Below, piece after piece: positions 44,653 to 55,841 of a stretch of DNA of 64,000 nucleotides. A model generated the notes under the pieces. That model was not told the DNA's origin. It did no database searches and saw only the letters and a program-made list of their open reading frames with translations. Positions within the stretch are counted from its first letter, which is position 1. The number at the start of each line of letters is the position of its first letter. Source of the DNA: Lysobacter_L cavernae (GTDB lineage Bacteria > Pseudomonadota > Gammaproteobacteria > Xanthomonadales > Xanthomonadaceae); assembly GCF_042648505.1 (NCBI RefSeq), contig NZ_JBHRXK010000007.1, forward strand, positions 62,001 through 126,000, written 5' to 3'. Made by a program: the position numbers and the translations under genes.

Positions 44653-45120
44653 ATGTCGCGTAAAGGTTCCACTCCGCAGCGTTCGGTCCTGCCTGATCCC
44701 AAGCACGGCAGCGAGACGATCGCGCGTTTCATCAATATGGTCATGCAGAGCGGCAAGAAGTCGATCGCCGAAAAGATCGTGTACGGCGCCATGGACGTGA
44801 TCGGGGAAAAGAACCCGAACGCCCTGGAGCTGGTCGAGAAGGCGCTCGGCAACGTGTCGCCGGCCGTCGAGGTCAAGTCGCGTCGCGTCGGTGGCGCCAC
44901 TTACCAGGTGCCGGTCGAAGTCCGCTCCTCGCGCCGCATGGCGCTGGCAATGCGCTGGTTGATCGAGTCGGCGCGCAAGCGTGGCGAGAACTCCATGCCG
45001 CGCAAGCTTGCCGCTGAACTGCTCGACGCCTCGGAAAACCGCGGCGGCGCGATCAAGAAGCGCGAAGAAACCCACCGCATGGCGGAAGCGAACAAGGCGT
45101 TCGCCCACTACCGCTGGTGA
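44653..45120 (+). CDS. rpsG: 30S ribosomal protein S7
   Basis: A 155-residue head-assembly protein with MSRKGSTPQRSVLPDPKHGSE, SRRVGGATYQVPVEVR and the C-terminal KREETHRMAEANKAFAHYRW. The 149-base gap after it has several small hairpins, for example CAGCAC/GTGCTG near 45161. Confidence 0.99.
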   Translation: MSRKGSTPQRSVLPDPKHGSETIARFINMVMQSGKKSIAEKIVYGAMDVIGEKNPNALELVEKALGNVSPAVEVKSRRVGGATYQVPVEVRSSRRMALAMRWLIESARKRGENSMPRKLAAELLDASENRGGAIKKREETHRMAEANKAFAHYRW

Positions 45121-45269
45121 TCTGAGTCGGCGACCCCATATCGGGTGTCGCCTGCCTCAGCAGCACATCTCGTGCTGCCGCGGCGGCGAGAAAGCCGCCA
45201 TGCGAACCGGAGGCCGCCCCAGAGGCGGCGTCCGGCCATCTGGAATTTGAAAACTTACGAGAGGGTCCC

Positions 45270-47390
<2,121 letters not shown>

Positions 47391-47474
47391 GCGTGACATC
47401 CCGCGAGGCGTCGGCTGATGGCCGGCCCTCGCGACAAAGACCAACAAAGCATTCATTTTTAAAGAGAGACAACC

Positions 47475-48665
47475 ATGGCCAAGGGTAAATTCGAGCGCAC
47501 CAAGCCGCACGTGAACGTGGGCACGATCGGTCACGTCGACCACGGCAAGACCACGCTGACGGCGGCACTGACGAAGGTGGGTGCCGAGCGTTTCGGCGGC
47601 GAGTTCAAGGCGTACGACGCGATCGACGCGGCGCCGGAAGAGAAGGCGCGTGGCATCACGATCTCGACGGCACACGTCGAGTACGAAAGCCCGAACCGCC
47701 ACTACGCCCACGTGGACTGCCCGGGCCACGCCGACTACGTGAAGAACATGATCACGGGTGCGGCGCAGATGGACGGCGCGATCCTGGTGTGCTCGGCCGC
47801 GGACGGCCCGATGCCGCAGACGCGCGAGCACATCCTGCTGTCGCGCCAGGTCGGCGTGCCGTACATCGTGGTGTTCCTGAACAAGGCCGACATGGTCGAC
47901 GACGCCGAGCTGCTCGAGCTGGTCGAGATGGAAGTGCGCGAGCTGCTGAGCAAGTACGACTTCCCGGGCGACGACACCCCGATCATCCACGGCTCGGCCC
48001 GCCTGGCGCTGGAAGGCGACCAGTCGGAGATCGGCGTGCCGTCGATCATCAAGCTGGTCGAGGCGCTGGACACGTTCATTCCGGAGCCGCAGCGCGACGT
48101 CGACAAGCCGTTCCTGATGCCGGTGGAAGACGTGTTCTCGATCTCGGGCCGCGGCACCGTGGTGACCGGTCGTATCGAGCGCGGCATCATCAAGGTCGGT
48201 GACGAAATCGAGATCGTCGGTATCCGTCCGACCCAGAAGACCACGGTCACCGGCGTCGAGATGTTCCGCAAGCTGCTCGACCAGGGCCAGGCGGGCGACA
48301 ACGCCGGTCTGCTGCTGCGCGGCACCAAGCGTGACGACGTGGAGCGCGGCCAGGTGCTGTGCAAGCCGGGTTCGATCACCCCGCACACCGAGTTCGAGGC
48401 CGAGGTGTACGTGCTGTCGAAGGACGAGGGTGGCCGTCACACGCCGTTCTTCAAGGGCTACCGTCCGCAGTTCTACTTCCGCACGACCGACATCACCGGT
48501 GCGGTGACGCTGCCGGAGGGCGTGGAGATGGTCATGCCGGGCGACAACATCAAGATGGTGGTGAGCCTGATCAACCCGGTGGCGATGGACGAAGGCCTGC
48601 GTTTCGCGATTCGCGAAGGCGGCCGTACCGTCGGCGCCGGCGTGGTGGCCAAGATCATCAAGTAA
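47475..48665 (+). CDS. tuf: Elongation factor Tu, copy 2
   Basis: A 396-residue protein that appears identical to the product of the copy at 29906. This copy is in the str operon behind fusA, with AGAGAG upstream. The two genes diverge abruptly outside the coding sequence, so gene conversion maintains them. Confidence 0.99.
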   Translation: MAKGKFERTKPHVNVGTIGHVDHGKTTLTAALTKVGAERFGGEFKAYDAIDAAPEEKARGITISTAHVEYESPNRHYAHVDCPGHADYVKNMITGAAQMDGAILVCSAADGPMPQTREHILLSRQVGVPYIVVFLNKADMVDDAELLELVEMEVRELLSKYDFPGDDTPIIHGSARLALEGDQSEIGVPSIIKLVEALDTFIPEPQRDVDKPFLMPVEDVFSISGRGTVVTGRIERGIIKVGDEIEIVGIRPTQKTTVTGVEMFRKLLDQGQAGDNAGLLLRGTKRDDVERGQVLCKPGSITPHTEFEAEVYVLSKDEGGRHTPFFKGYRPQFYFRTTDITGAVTLPEGVEMVMPGDNIKMVVSLINPVAMDEGLRFAIREGGRTVGAGVVAKIIK

Positions 48666-48705
48666 TCCGGACGTCGACCGGGTCATTGATCCGGCTCGAG
48701 TCGCA

Positions 48706-48741
48706 TTCGCCCCGCCTCGGTGTAAGCCAGGGCGGGGCGAA
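48706..48741 (+). terminator. Hairpin after tuf2
   Basis: TTCGCCCCGCC pairs with GGCGGGGCGAA (11 bp) around a 14-base loop, with no T run; AGTCC follows. It marks the end of the str operon. Confidence 0.6.
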
Positions 48742-48756
48742 AGTCCCGGAAGGTGC

Positions 48757-48786
48757 TTGCGCCTTCTGTGGATATCCGGTTAGAAT
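48757..48786 (+). promoter_or_regulatory. Promoter candidate of the S10 operon
   Basis: TTGCGC (48757-48762) and TAGAAT (48781-48786) with an 18-base spacer, 336 bases before rpsJ. Confidence 0.6.
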
Positions 48787-48831
48787 GCTCGACCACTGCG
48801 GTGTTTCTTTATTTCAGCCGCCGCAGACCAG

Positions 48832-48863
48832 CGAAATGAGGTGCAGGAAGCGCCTCGTATTCG
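48832..48863 (+). promoter_or_regulatory. Leader hairpin module, rpsJ copy
   Basis: GAAATGAG with stem GAGGTGC-AGGAA-GCGCCTC, then GTATTCG, the second copy of the rpsL leader module (44004-44034). It begins about 46 bases after the TAGAAT box, so it would be in the 5' leader. The wider leader (48666-49122) holds no gene. Confidence 0.6.
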
Positions 48864-48978
48864 CCAGACAGGGACATGTCGCACGGCAGCGCTCCGTACG
48901 TTCCGGGCCCCGAACTTAATAAGTTCACGGCTTCCAAGGAACGCTAGACGGGGCCCTTCGTGCGTTCTACTCCGTCTG

Positions 48979-49019
48979 GGCGGGCCGGGTGACCGGTCTG
49001 CCTTGTTTTTTCTAGGCAG
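48979..49019 (+). promoter_or_regulatory. Transcription attenuator with alternative fold in the rpsJ leader
   Basis: GGCGGGCCGG-GTGA-CCGGTCTGCC (48979-49002, 10 bp with two wobbles, GNRA loop) is followed directly by TTGTTTTTTC, a good intrinsic terminator. CTGCCT (48998-49003) can instead pair with AGGCAG (49014-49019), which would break the terminator. E. coli S10 leaders are attenuated by L4. Confidence 0.7.
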
Positions 49020-49122
49020 GGAGGCTCCGGGGCGAGGGTGTAGCCCGGGAGTATTGGCATTTTCAAGGGGTTCGGCACACCCAGAGGCCGGCCCGTCGCT
49101 CTTTTAACCAAGGAATTCCGTC

Positions 49123-49434
<312 letters not shown>

Positions 49435-49444
49435 GGCCACCACA

Positions 49445-50098
49445 ATGACTGCGAAGAAATATTCGCTGGGCATCGTCGGTCGCAAGGCCGGCATGAGCCG
49501 CTTCTTCACTGAAGATGGCAAGTCGGTGCCGGTGACGCTGATCGAGGCGACTCCGAACCGCATTACCCAGATCAAGACCCCCGACACCGACGGCTACAGC
49601 GCCGTGCAGGTCACGGTGGGCGTGCGCCGCGCGGCGCTCGTCAACAAGCCGGAAGCCGGTCACCTCGCCAAGGCGAAGGTCGAAGCCGGTCGCGGCCTGT
49701 GGGAGTTGCGCGTGGAAGCCGACAAGATCGGCGATTTCGAAGTCGGCGGTGAGATCAAGGCCGACATCTTCGAGGTTGGCCAGATCGTCGACGTCCAGGG
49801 CATCACCAAGGGCAAGGGCTTCCAGGGCACGATCAAGCGCTGGAACTTCAAGATGGGCGACGCGACGCACGGTAACTCGTTGTCGCACCGTTCGCCGGGC
49901 TCCATCGGCCAGCGCCAGACGCCGGGCCGCGTGTTTCCGGGCAAGAAGATGTCCGGTCACATGGGTGCGGTGCAGCAGAGCACGCAGCGCTTGGAAGTGG
50001 TCAAGGTCGACGCAGAGCGTGGCCTGATCGCGATCAAGGGCGCAGTGCCGGGTGCTCCGGGCGGCGACGTGATCGTACGTCCGTCGAGCAAGGTTTAA
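49445..50098 (+). CDS. rplC: 50S ribosomal protein L3
   Basis: A 217-residue protein near the peptidyl transferase centre: KGFQGTIKRWNFKMGDATHGNSLSHR and SIGQRQTPGRVFPGKKMSGHMG. The Gln in RQTPGRV is the residue methylated by PrmB in E. coli. Confidence 0.99.
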   Translation: MTAKKYSLGIVGRKAGMSRFFTEDGKSVPVTLIEATPNRITQIKTPDTDGYSAVQVTVGVRRAALVNKPEAGHLAKAKVEAGRGLWELRVEADKIGDFEVGGEIKADIFEVGQIVDVQGITKGKGFQGTIKRWNFKMGDATHGNSLSHRSPGSIGQRQTPGRVFPGKKMSGHMGAVQQSTQRLEVVKVDAERGLIAIKGAVPGAPGGDVIVRPSSKV

Positions 50099-50110
50099 GG
50101 AGAGATGACG

Positions 50111-50716
50111 ATGGAACTCGCCATCACCAATAGCAGCAAGACGCTGTCGGTTTCCGACGCGATCTTCGGCCGCGAATTCAGCGAAGACCTGGTCCACCAG
50201 GTGGTCGTTGCATACCGCAACGCGGGTCGTGCCGGTACCAAGGCGCAGAAGACGCGTTCGGAAGTCAACGGTACAACCAAGAAGTCGAAGAAGCAGAAGG
50301 GCGGCGGTGCGCGTCATGGCGCGCTGACGGCTCCGATCTTCGTCGGCGGCGGCGTGACCTTCGCGGCCAAGCCGCGCAGCTTCGCGCAGAAGGTCAACCG
50401 CAAGATGTACCGCGCCGCGATCGCCGCGATCCTGTCCGAGCTGAACCGCCAGGGCCGCATCATGGTCGTGGAGTCGTTCGACATCGACGCGCCGAAGACC
50501 TCGGGCCTTGTGTCCAAGCTCAAGAGCCTGGAAGTCGGCCGTCGTCCGCTGATCGTCACTGAAGATGCCACCGAGAACCTGTACCTCTCGGCGCGCAACC
50601 TTCCGTACGTTGAAGTCCGTGACGTGCAGGGCCTGGATCCGGTCGCGCTGGTTGGCGCCGATTCGGTCGTGGTCACCGCCGATGCGGTCAAGAAGATCGA
50701 GGAGTGGCTGGCATGA
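50111..50716 (+). CDS. rplD: 50S ribosomal protein L4
   Basis: A 201-residue exit-tunnel protein with the extended loop KTRSEVNGTTKKSKKQKGGGARHGA. In E. coli L4 also represses the S10 operon. ATG 50111 is eight bases from AGGAG; ATG 50105 is only two bases away and less likely. The stop overlaps the rplW ATG. Confidence 0.98.
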   Translation: MELAITNSSKTLSVSDAIFGREFSEDLVHQVVVAYRNAGRAGTKAQKTRSEVNGTTKKSKKQKGGGARHGALTAPIFVGGGVTFAAKPRSFAQKVNRKMYRAAIAAILSELNRQGRIMVVESFDIDAPKTSGLVSKLKSLEVGRRPLIVTEDATENLYLSARNLPYVEVRDVQGLDPVALVGADSVVVTADAVKKIEEWLA

Positions 50717-51009
50717 ACGACGCCAAGCTCTACAGCATCATCCGCGCGCCGCGCGTGTCCGAAAAGACCGCTCGTCTGCAGGAAGTTTCCAACCAATACG
50801 TCTTCGAAGTCGCGACGGACGCTACCAAGGCCGACATCAAAGTCGCCGTGGAAAAGCTGTTCGACGTCAAGGTCGAGGCGGTGAATGTGGTCAACGTGAA
50901 GGGCAAGAACAAGGCCTTCAAGTTCCGCATGGGCCGTCGCGCCGACTGGCGCAAGGCGTACGTGAAGCTGGCCGCTGGCCAGTCGATCGACGTGATGGCC
51001 AAGGCCTGA
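50713..51009 (+). CDS. rplW: 50S ribosomal protein L23
   Basis: A 98-residue exit-site protein that docks trigger factor and SRP. YSIIRAPRVSEKTARLQE and VNVKGKNKAFKFRMGRRADWRKAYVKL are typical. ATG 50713 overlaps the rplD TGA. Confidence 0.99.
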   Translation: MNDAKLYSIIRAPRVSEKTARLQEVSNQYVFEVATDATKADIKVAVEKLFDVKVEAVNVVNVKGKNKAFKFRMGRRADWRKAYVKLAAGQSIDVMAKA

Positions 51010-51019
51010 GGAAAGACCC

Positions 51020-51847
51020 ATGGCATTGATGACTTTCAAGCCCACCTCCCCCGGCCGCCGTTCGGCCGTCCGCGTGGTGACCCCGGGCCTGCACAAGGGC
51101 GCGCCGCACGCGGCGTTGGTCGAGAAGCAGGGCAAGTCCGGTGGCCGTAACCACCACGGCCGCATCACCACCCGTCACATCGGTGGTGGTCACAAGCAGC
51201 ATTACCGCATCATCGACTTCAAGCGTGACAAGGTCGGCATTCCGGCGCGCGTCGAGCGCATCGAGTACGATCCCAACCGCACCGCGCACATCGCGCTGCT
51301 GTGCTACGTCGACGGTGAGCGTCGTTACATCATCGCGCCGAAGGGCCTGAAGGATGGCGACCAGGTGATCGCCGGCCGTGACGCCCCGATCCGCGTCGGC
51401 AATGCGCTGCCGCTGAGCAACATCCCGGTCGGTTCGACGGTGCATTGCGTCGAGATGAAGCCGGGCAAGGGCGCCCAGATCGCCCGTGCCGCCGGTGCCA
51501 GCGTGTACCTGGTTGCGCGCGAGCAGGGCTACGCCACGCTGCGTCTTCGCTCCGGCGAGATGCGCAAGGTGCCGGTCGACTGCTCGGCCACCATCGGCGA
51601 AGTCGGCAACGACGAGCACAGCCTCGAGAAGCTCGGCAAGGCCGGTGCCAAGCGCTGGCGCGGCATCAAGCCGACCGTCCGCGGTGCGGCCATGAACCCG
51701 GTCGATCACCCGCACGGCGGTGGTGAGGCCAAGGCTGGCCAGGGCAACCCGCATCCGGTCACGCCGTGGGGCGTGCCGACCAAGGGTTACAAGACGCGTA
51801 AGAACAAGCGTACGCAGCAGTTCATCGTTCGCGATCGCAGGAGCTAA
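51020..51847 (+). CDS. rplB: 50S ribosomal protein L2
   Basis: A 275-residue peptidyl-transferase-region protein. SGGRNHHGRITTRHIGGGHK, RGAAMNPVDHPHGGGEAKAG with the conserved His, and a basic C-terminus. Confidence 0.99.
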   Translation: MALMTFKPTSPGRRSAVRVVTPGLHKGAPHAALVEKQGKSGGRNHHGRITTRHIGGGHKQHYRIIDFKRDKVGIPARVERIEYDPNRTAHIALLCYVDGERRYIIAPKGLKDGDQVIAGRDAPIRVGNALPLSNIPVGSTVHCVEMKPGKGAQIARAAGASVYLVAREQGYATLRLRSGEMRKVPVDCSATIGEVGNDEHSLEKLGKAGAKRWRGIKPTVRGAAMNPVDHPHGGGEAKAGQGNPHPVTPWGVPTKGYKTRKNKRTQQFIVRDRRS

Positions 51848-51853
51848 TCGGCC

Positions 51854-52123
51854 ATGGCACGTTCACTGAAAAAGGGTCCGTTCGTCGACCACCACCTGAT
51901 GAAGAAGGTGGAGACCGCGGGCAACAACAAGAGGCCGATCAAGACCTGGTCGCGTCGTTCGATGGTGCTGCCGGAGATGGTGGGTTTCACCATCGCCATC
52001 CACAACGGCAAGAACCACATCCCGGTGCTGGTCAACGAGAACATGGTTGGCCACAAGCTTGGCGAGTTCGCCCTGACCCGTACCTTCAAGGGTCACGGCG
52101 GCGACAAGAAGTCGGGCAAGTAA
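51854..52123 (+). CDS. rpsS: 30S ribosomal protein S19
   Basis: An 89-residue head protein: MARSLKKGPFVDHHLMKKV and the GHKLGEFALTRTFKGHGGDKK C-terminus. Confidence 0.99.
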   Translation: MARSLKKGPFVDHHLMKKVETAGNNKRPIKTWSRRSMVLPEMVGFTIAIHNGKNHIPVLVNENMVGHKLGEFALTRTFKGHGGDKKSGK

Positions 52124-52133
52124 GGAGATGACC

Positions 52134-52469
52134 ATGGAAGCGAAAGCCATCCTGCGCACCGCGCGCATCTCCCCGCAGAAGGCCCGCCTGGTCGCCGACC
52201 AGGTGCGCGGTCTGTCCGCCGAACGCGCCGTCAACCTGCTCAAGTTCTCGGACAAGAAGGCAGCTGCACTGATCCGCAAGGTCGTGGAGTCCGCCATCGC
52301 AAACGCCGAGAACAATCAGGGCGCCGACGTTGACGAGCTGCGCGTCAAGACCATCATGGTGGACGAAGGTCCCGCACTGAAGCGCTTCATGGCTCGTGCG
52401 AAAGGCCGCGGCACCCGCATCCTCAAGCGCACCAGCCACATCACTGTGGTTGTGGGCGCGGGCAAGTAA
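52134..52469 (+). CDS. rplV: 50S ribosomal protein L22
   Basis: A 111-residue tunnel protein with RISPQKARLVADQVRGL and the tunnel loop KRFMARAKGRGTRILKRTSH. ATG 52134 is six bases from AGGAG; ATG 52128 touches it and is unlikely. Confidence 0.98.
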   Translation: MEAKAILRTARISPQKARLVADQVRGLSAERAVNLLKFSDKKAAALIRKVVESAIANAENNQGADVDELRVKTIMVDEGPALKRFMARAKGRGTRILKRTSHITVVVGAGK

Positions 52470-52483
52470 GGCGGAGTCAGACA

Positions 52484-53227
52484 ATGGGTCATAAAGTTCA
52501 TCCGACCGGCATCCGCCTGGGCATTGCCAAGGACTGGAATTCCAAGTGGTTTGCCAACAAGAAGCAGTACGCCGAATTCCTGGCGGCTGACCTCAAGGTC
52601 CGCGACATGCTTCGCAAGAAGCTGGCGCAGGCCGGTATCTCGAAGATCTTCATCGAGCGCCCGGCCAACAACGCCCGCGTCACGATTCACACCGCCCGTC
52701 CGGGCGTGGTGATCGGCAAGCGCGGCGAGGACATCGAGAAGCTGCGTAAGGAAGTCAGCCAGATGATGGGCGTCCCGGCGCACATCAACGTGACCGAGGT
52801 CCGCAAGCCGGAGCTCGATGCGCAGCTGGTGGCCGAGTCGATCGCTCAGCAGCTTGAGCGTCGCATCATGTTCCGCCGTGCAATGAAGCGTGCGGTCGGC
52901 AACGCGATGCGCTTGGGTGCCCTGGGCATCAAGGTCAACGTCGCCGGTCGTCTCAACGGCGCCGAGATCGCGCGTTCGGAGTGGTACCGCGAAGGTCGCG
53001 TGCCGCTGCACACGCTGCGTGCCGACATCGACTACGGCTTCGCTGAAGCCAAGACGACCTACGGCATCATCGGCATCAAGGTATGGGTCTACAAGGGCGA
53101 GGTCTTCGACTTCTCCCAGGTTGGCCAGGAAAAGCAGGACGACACGCCGCGTAGCGATCGCGGTGACCGTGGTGACCGCGGTGATCGCAGCGACCGTCCG
53201 GGCCGTGGCGCCCGCGAGCAGAGGTAA
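52484..53227 (+). CDS. rpsC: 30S ribosomal protein S3
   Basis: A 247-residue protein. GHKVHPTGIRLGI at the start, KH domain with GVVIGKRGEDIEKLRKEV, and the C-terminal domain to about residue 218. The last 25 or so residues are a low-complexity Arg/Asp/Gly tail (DRGDRGDRGDRSDR), longer than the E. coli end. Confidence 0.98.
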   Translation: MGHKVHPTGIRLGIAKDWNSKWFANKKQYAEFLAADLKVRDMLRKKLAQAGISKIFIERPANNARVTIHTARPGVVIGKRGEDIEKLRKEVSQMMGVPAHINVTEVRKPELDAQLVAESIAQQLERRIMFRRAMKRAVGNAMRLGALGIKVNVAGRLNGAEIARSEWYREGRVPLHTLRADIDYGFAEAKTTYGIIGIKVWVYKGEVFDFSQVGQEKQDDTPRSDRGDRGDRGDRSDRPGRGAREQR

Positions 53228-53233
53228 TCGACC

Positions 53234-53647
53234 ATGTTGCAACCCAAGCGAACCAAGTACCGCAAGGTACACAAGGGCCGCAATGAAGGCCTGAGCTGGA
53301 ACGGCAATGCCGTCAGCTTCGGCGAATACGGCCTTAAGGCGACGGCGCACGGTCAGCTGACCGCGCGCCAGATCGAGGCAGCACGTCGTTCCATCAGCCG
53401 TTACGTCAAACGTGGCGGCAAGATGTGGATCCGCGTGTTCCCCGACAAGCCGATCACCAAGAAGCCGATCGAAGTCCGAATGGGCTCCGGTAAGGGCAAC
53501 GTCGAGTACTGGGTCGCCCAGATCCAGCCCGGTCGCATGATTTACGAGATCGAAGGCGTGGCAGAGGACGTGGCGCGTGAAGCGTTCCGCCTGGCCGCCG
53601 CCAAGCTCTCGGTGACCACCACTTTCGTTACCCGGACGGTGCGCTAA
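53234..53647 (+). CDS. rplP: 50S ribosomal protein L16
   Basis: A 137-residue protein: MLQPKRTKYRKVHKGRNEG, GGKMWIRVFPDKPITKKP and the RMGSGKGNVEYWVA loop. The last base of its TAA is the first base of the rpmC ATG. Confidence 0.99.
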   Translation: MLQPKRTKYRKVHKGRNEGLSWNGNAVSFGEYGLKATAHGQLTARQIEAARRSISRYVKRGGKMWIRVFPDKPITKKPIEVRMGSGKGNVEYWVAQIQPGRMIYEIEGVAEDVAREAFRLAAAKLSVTTTFVTRTVR

Positions 53648-53849
53648 TGGAACTCAAGCAGCTGCGCGAAAAGTCGGCTAACGAGCTGAAGGCCCACCTG
53701 GTCGAACTGCACAAGGAGAGCTTCGCTCTGCGCATGCAGAAGGCCACCGGCCAGCTCGCCAAGACCCATGAGGCTCGCCGCGTCAAGCGCGAGATCGCTC
53801 GTGTCAACACTCTGCTGAGCCAGCAAGCTGCTGGCCCGCAGAAGTAAGG
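53647..53849 (+). CDS. rpmC: 50S ribosomal protein L29
   Basis: A 66-residue helical exit-site protein: MELKQLREKSANELKAHLVEL and ARRVKREIARVNTLLSQQ. It overlaps rplP by one base (TAATG). The coding sequence including stop ends at 53847. Confidence 0.97.
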
Positions 53850-53856
53850 ATCCGCC

Positions 53857-54126
53857 ATGACCGACAACAATACAGAGAAGGCGCTGCGCACGGTTGAAGG
53901 CCGGGTCGTCAGCAACAAGATGGACAAGACCGTCACCGTGCTCGTCGAGCGCCAGGTCAAGCACGCGCTGTACGGCAAGTACATCCGCCGCTCGACCAAG
54001 CTCCACGCCCACGATGCCGACAACGCCTGCAAGGAAGGCGATGTCGTGCGCGTGAAGGAGATTGCCCCGATGTCCAAGACCAAGAACTGGAGCGTGGTTG
54101 AGATCGTCAGCCGCGTGGCCGAATAA
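53857..54126 (+). CDS. rpsQ: 30S ribosomal protein S17
   Basis: An 89-residue OB-fold protein: RTVEGRVVSNKMDKTVTVLVER and KLHAHDADNACKEGDVVRVKEI. Last gene of the S10 group. Confidence 0.99.
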   Translation: MTDNNTEKALRTVEGRVVSNKMDKTVTVLVERQVKHALYGKYIRRSTKLHAHDADNACKEGDVVRVKEIAPMSKTKNWSVVEIVSRVAE

Positions 54127-54140
54127 GAGGAGGCTGAACC

Positions 54141-54509
54141 ATGATCCAGATGCAAAGCTACCTCGACGTGGCCGACAATTCCGGTGCCAAGGAAGTGATG
54201 TGCATTAAGGTGCTCGGCGGCTCCAAACGCCGTTACGCCGGCATCGGCGACATCATCAAGGTCACCGTGAAGGACGCGATCCCGCGTGGCAAGGTCAAGA
54301 AGGGCGACGTCTATGACGCCGTCGTGGTCCGCACCCGCAAGGGCGTTCGTCGCCCGGACGGCTCGCTGATCCGCTTCGACGGCAATGCCGCCGTGCTCCT
54401 GAACAACAAGCAGGAACCGATCGGTACCCGCATTTTCGGGCCTGTGACCCGCGAACTGCGTACCGAGAAGTTCATGAAGATCGTCTCGCTCGCTCCTGAA
54501 GTGCTCTGA
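54141..54509 (+). CDS. rplN: 50S ribosomal protein L14
   Basis: A 122-residue protein: MIQMQSYLDVADNSGAKEVMC and RIFGPVTRELRTEKFMKIVSLAPEVL. First gene of the spc group, 14 bases after rpsQ with no visible terminator between, so the two operons are probably joined. Confidence 0.99.
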   Translation: MIQMQSYLDVADNSGAKEVMCIKVLGGSKRRYAGIGDIIKVTVKDAIPRGKVKKGDVYDAVVVRTRKGVRRPDGSLIRFDGNAAVLLNNKQEPIGTRIFGPVTRELRTEKFMKIVSLAPEVL

Positions 54510-54522
54510 GCGGAGGAATAAT

Positions 54523-54837
54523 ATGAACCGTATCCGCAAGGGCGATCAGGTGATCGTCACCGCCGGCAAGGACAAGGGCAAGAAGGGCGACGTGGTGCGC
54601 GTACTCGGCGAGAAAGTCGTCGTGTCGAACATCAACATCGTCAAGCGCCACACCAAGCCGAACCCGCAGGCTGGCCAGCCGGGCGGCGTGGTCGAGCGCG
54701 AAGCGCCGATCCACATTTCCAACGTGATGCTGTTCAACCCGGCCACTGGCAAGGGTGAGCGCGTTGCTTTCAAGGTGCTGGAGGATGGACGCAAACTGCG
54801 TGTGTTCCGCTCCAGCGGTGAGGCGGTTGACGCCTGA
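54523..54837 (+). CDS. rplX: 50S ribosomal protein L24
   Basis: A 104-residue KOW protein: IRKGDQVIVTAGKDKGKKGDVVRV and the GGVVEREAPIHISNV stretch. A good GGAGG precedes the ATG. Confidence 0.99.
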   Translation: MNRIRKGDQVIVTAGKDKGKKGDVVRVLGEKVVVSNINIVKRHTKPNPQAGQPGGVVEREAPIHISNVMLFNPATGKGERVAFKVLEDGRKLRVFRSSGEAVDA

Positions 54838-54848
54838 GGAATGCTGAA

Positions 54849-55391
54849 ATGACCACCCGGCTCGAAGAGTTCTACAAGAAAGAAGTCGTCCCGGCGCTGA
54901 CCGCGAAGTTCGGTTACTCGAACCCGATGGAAGTGCCGCGTCTCGTCAAGATCACGCTCAACATGGGCGTGGGCGAGGCTGCCACCAACAAGAAGATCCT
55001 GGAAAATGCCGTCGCCGACATGACCAAGATCGCCGGCCAGAAGCCGATCGTGACCAAGTCCCGCGTGTCGGTGGCTTCGTTCAAGATCCGCGACGGTTGG
55101 CCGATCGGCTGCAAGGTGACGCTGCGTCGCGCCAAGATGTTTGAGTTCCTGGATCGCCTGGTCAACATCTCGCTGCCGCGCGTGCGTGACTTCCGCGGCG
55201 TGTCGGGTCGTTCGTTCGACGGCCGTGGCAACTACAACATGGGCGTGAAGGAACAGATCATCTTCCCGGAAATCGACTTCGACCAGGTCGACGCCCTGCG
55301 CGGCATGGACATCGCGATCACCACGACCGCGAAGACCGATGCCGAAGCCAAGGCGCTGCTCGAAGCGTTCCGCTTCCCGTTCCGTAACTGA
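54849..55391 (+). CDS. rplE: 50S ribosomal protein L5
   Basis: A 180-residue 5S rRNA-binding protein: NPMEVPRLVKITLNMGVGEA, the P-site loop LPRVRDFRGVS and IFPEIDFDQVDALRGMDI. Confidence 0.99.
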   Translation: MTTRLEEFYKKEVVPALTAKFGYSNPMEVPRLVKITLNMGVGEAATNKKILENAVADMTKIAGQKPIVTKSRVSVASFKIRDGWPIGCKVTLRRAKMFEFLDRLVNISLPRVRDFRGVSGRSFDGRGNYNMGVKEQIIFPEIDFDQVDALRGMDIAITTTAKTDAEAKALLEAFRFPFRN

Positions 55392-55408
55392 GTCTCGAGG
55401 ACTGAACA

Positions 55409-55714
55409 ATGGCTAAGACCTCCATGGTCAACCGCGAGATCAAGCGGGCCAAGCTGGCGAAGAAGCATGCCGGCAAGCGCGAGGAGCTGAAGAAGATCGT
55501 CTCCAGCCTCACCGCGTCGTACGAAGACAAGCTGGATGCCGTGGTCAAGCTGCAGAAGCTGCCGCGCGACTCCTCGCCGAGCCGCCAGCGCAACCGCTGC
55601 GAGCTGTCGGGCCGTCCGCGTGGCGTGTACCGCAAGTTTGGCCTGGGCCGCAACATGCTGCGCAAGGCCACGATGAACGGTGACGTTCCCGGTCTGCGCA
55701 AGGCCAGCTGGTAA
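55409..55714 (+). CDS. rpsN: 30S ribosomal protein S14 (zinc-free long form)
   Basis: A 101-residue S14 without the CxxC pairs of the short zinc form: MAKTSMVNREIKRAKLAKKH and CELSGRPRGVYRKFGLGRNMLR. Confidence 0.99.
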   Translation: MAKTSMVNREIKRAKLAKKHAGKREELKKIVSSLTASYEDKLDAVVKLQKLPRDSSPSRQRNRCELSGRPRGVYRKFGLGRNMLRKATMNGDVPGLRKASW

Positions 55715-55718
55715 GCAA

Positions 55719-55753
55719 GACAGCCGGCAAGTCTGCTAGACTTGCCGGCTGTC
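55719..55753 (+). promoter_or_regulatory. Perfect 15-bp stem-loop between rpsN and rpsH
   Basis: GACAGCCGGCAAGTC and GACTTGCCGGCTGTC around TGCTA, five bases after the rpsN stop, with no T run. A 127-base gap here is unusual in an otherwise tight operon. RNA processing, stability or S8-type control are possible. Confidence 0.7.
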
Positions 55754-55841
55754 GACGTTCCAAGCGTTGCGACCCCGGTCGCGACGTTACAACTGAATTC
55801 GCAATTCCGCGGATATCGGTGCTACTCATAGGTGACTTTTC

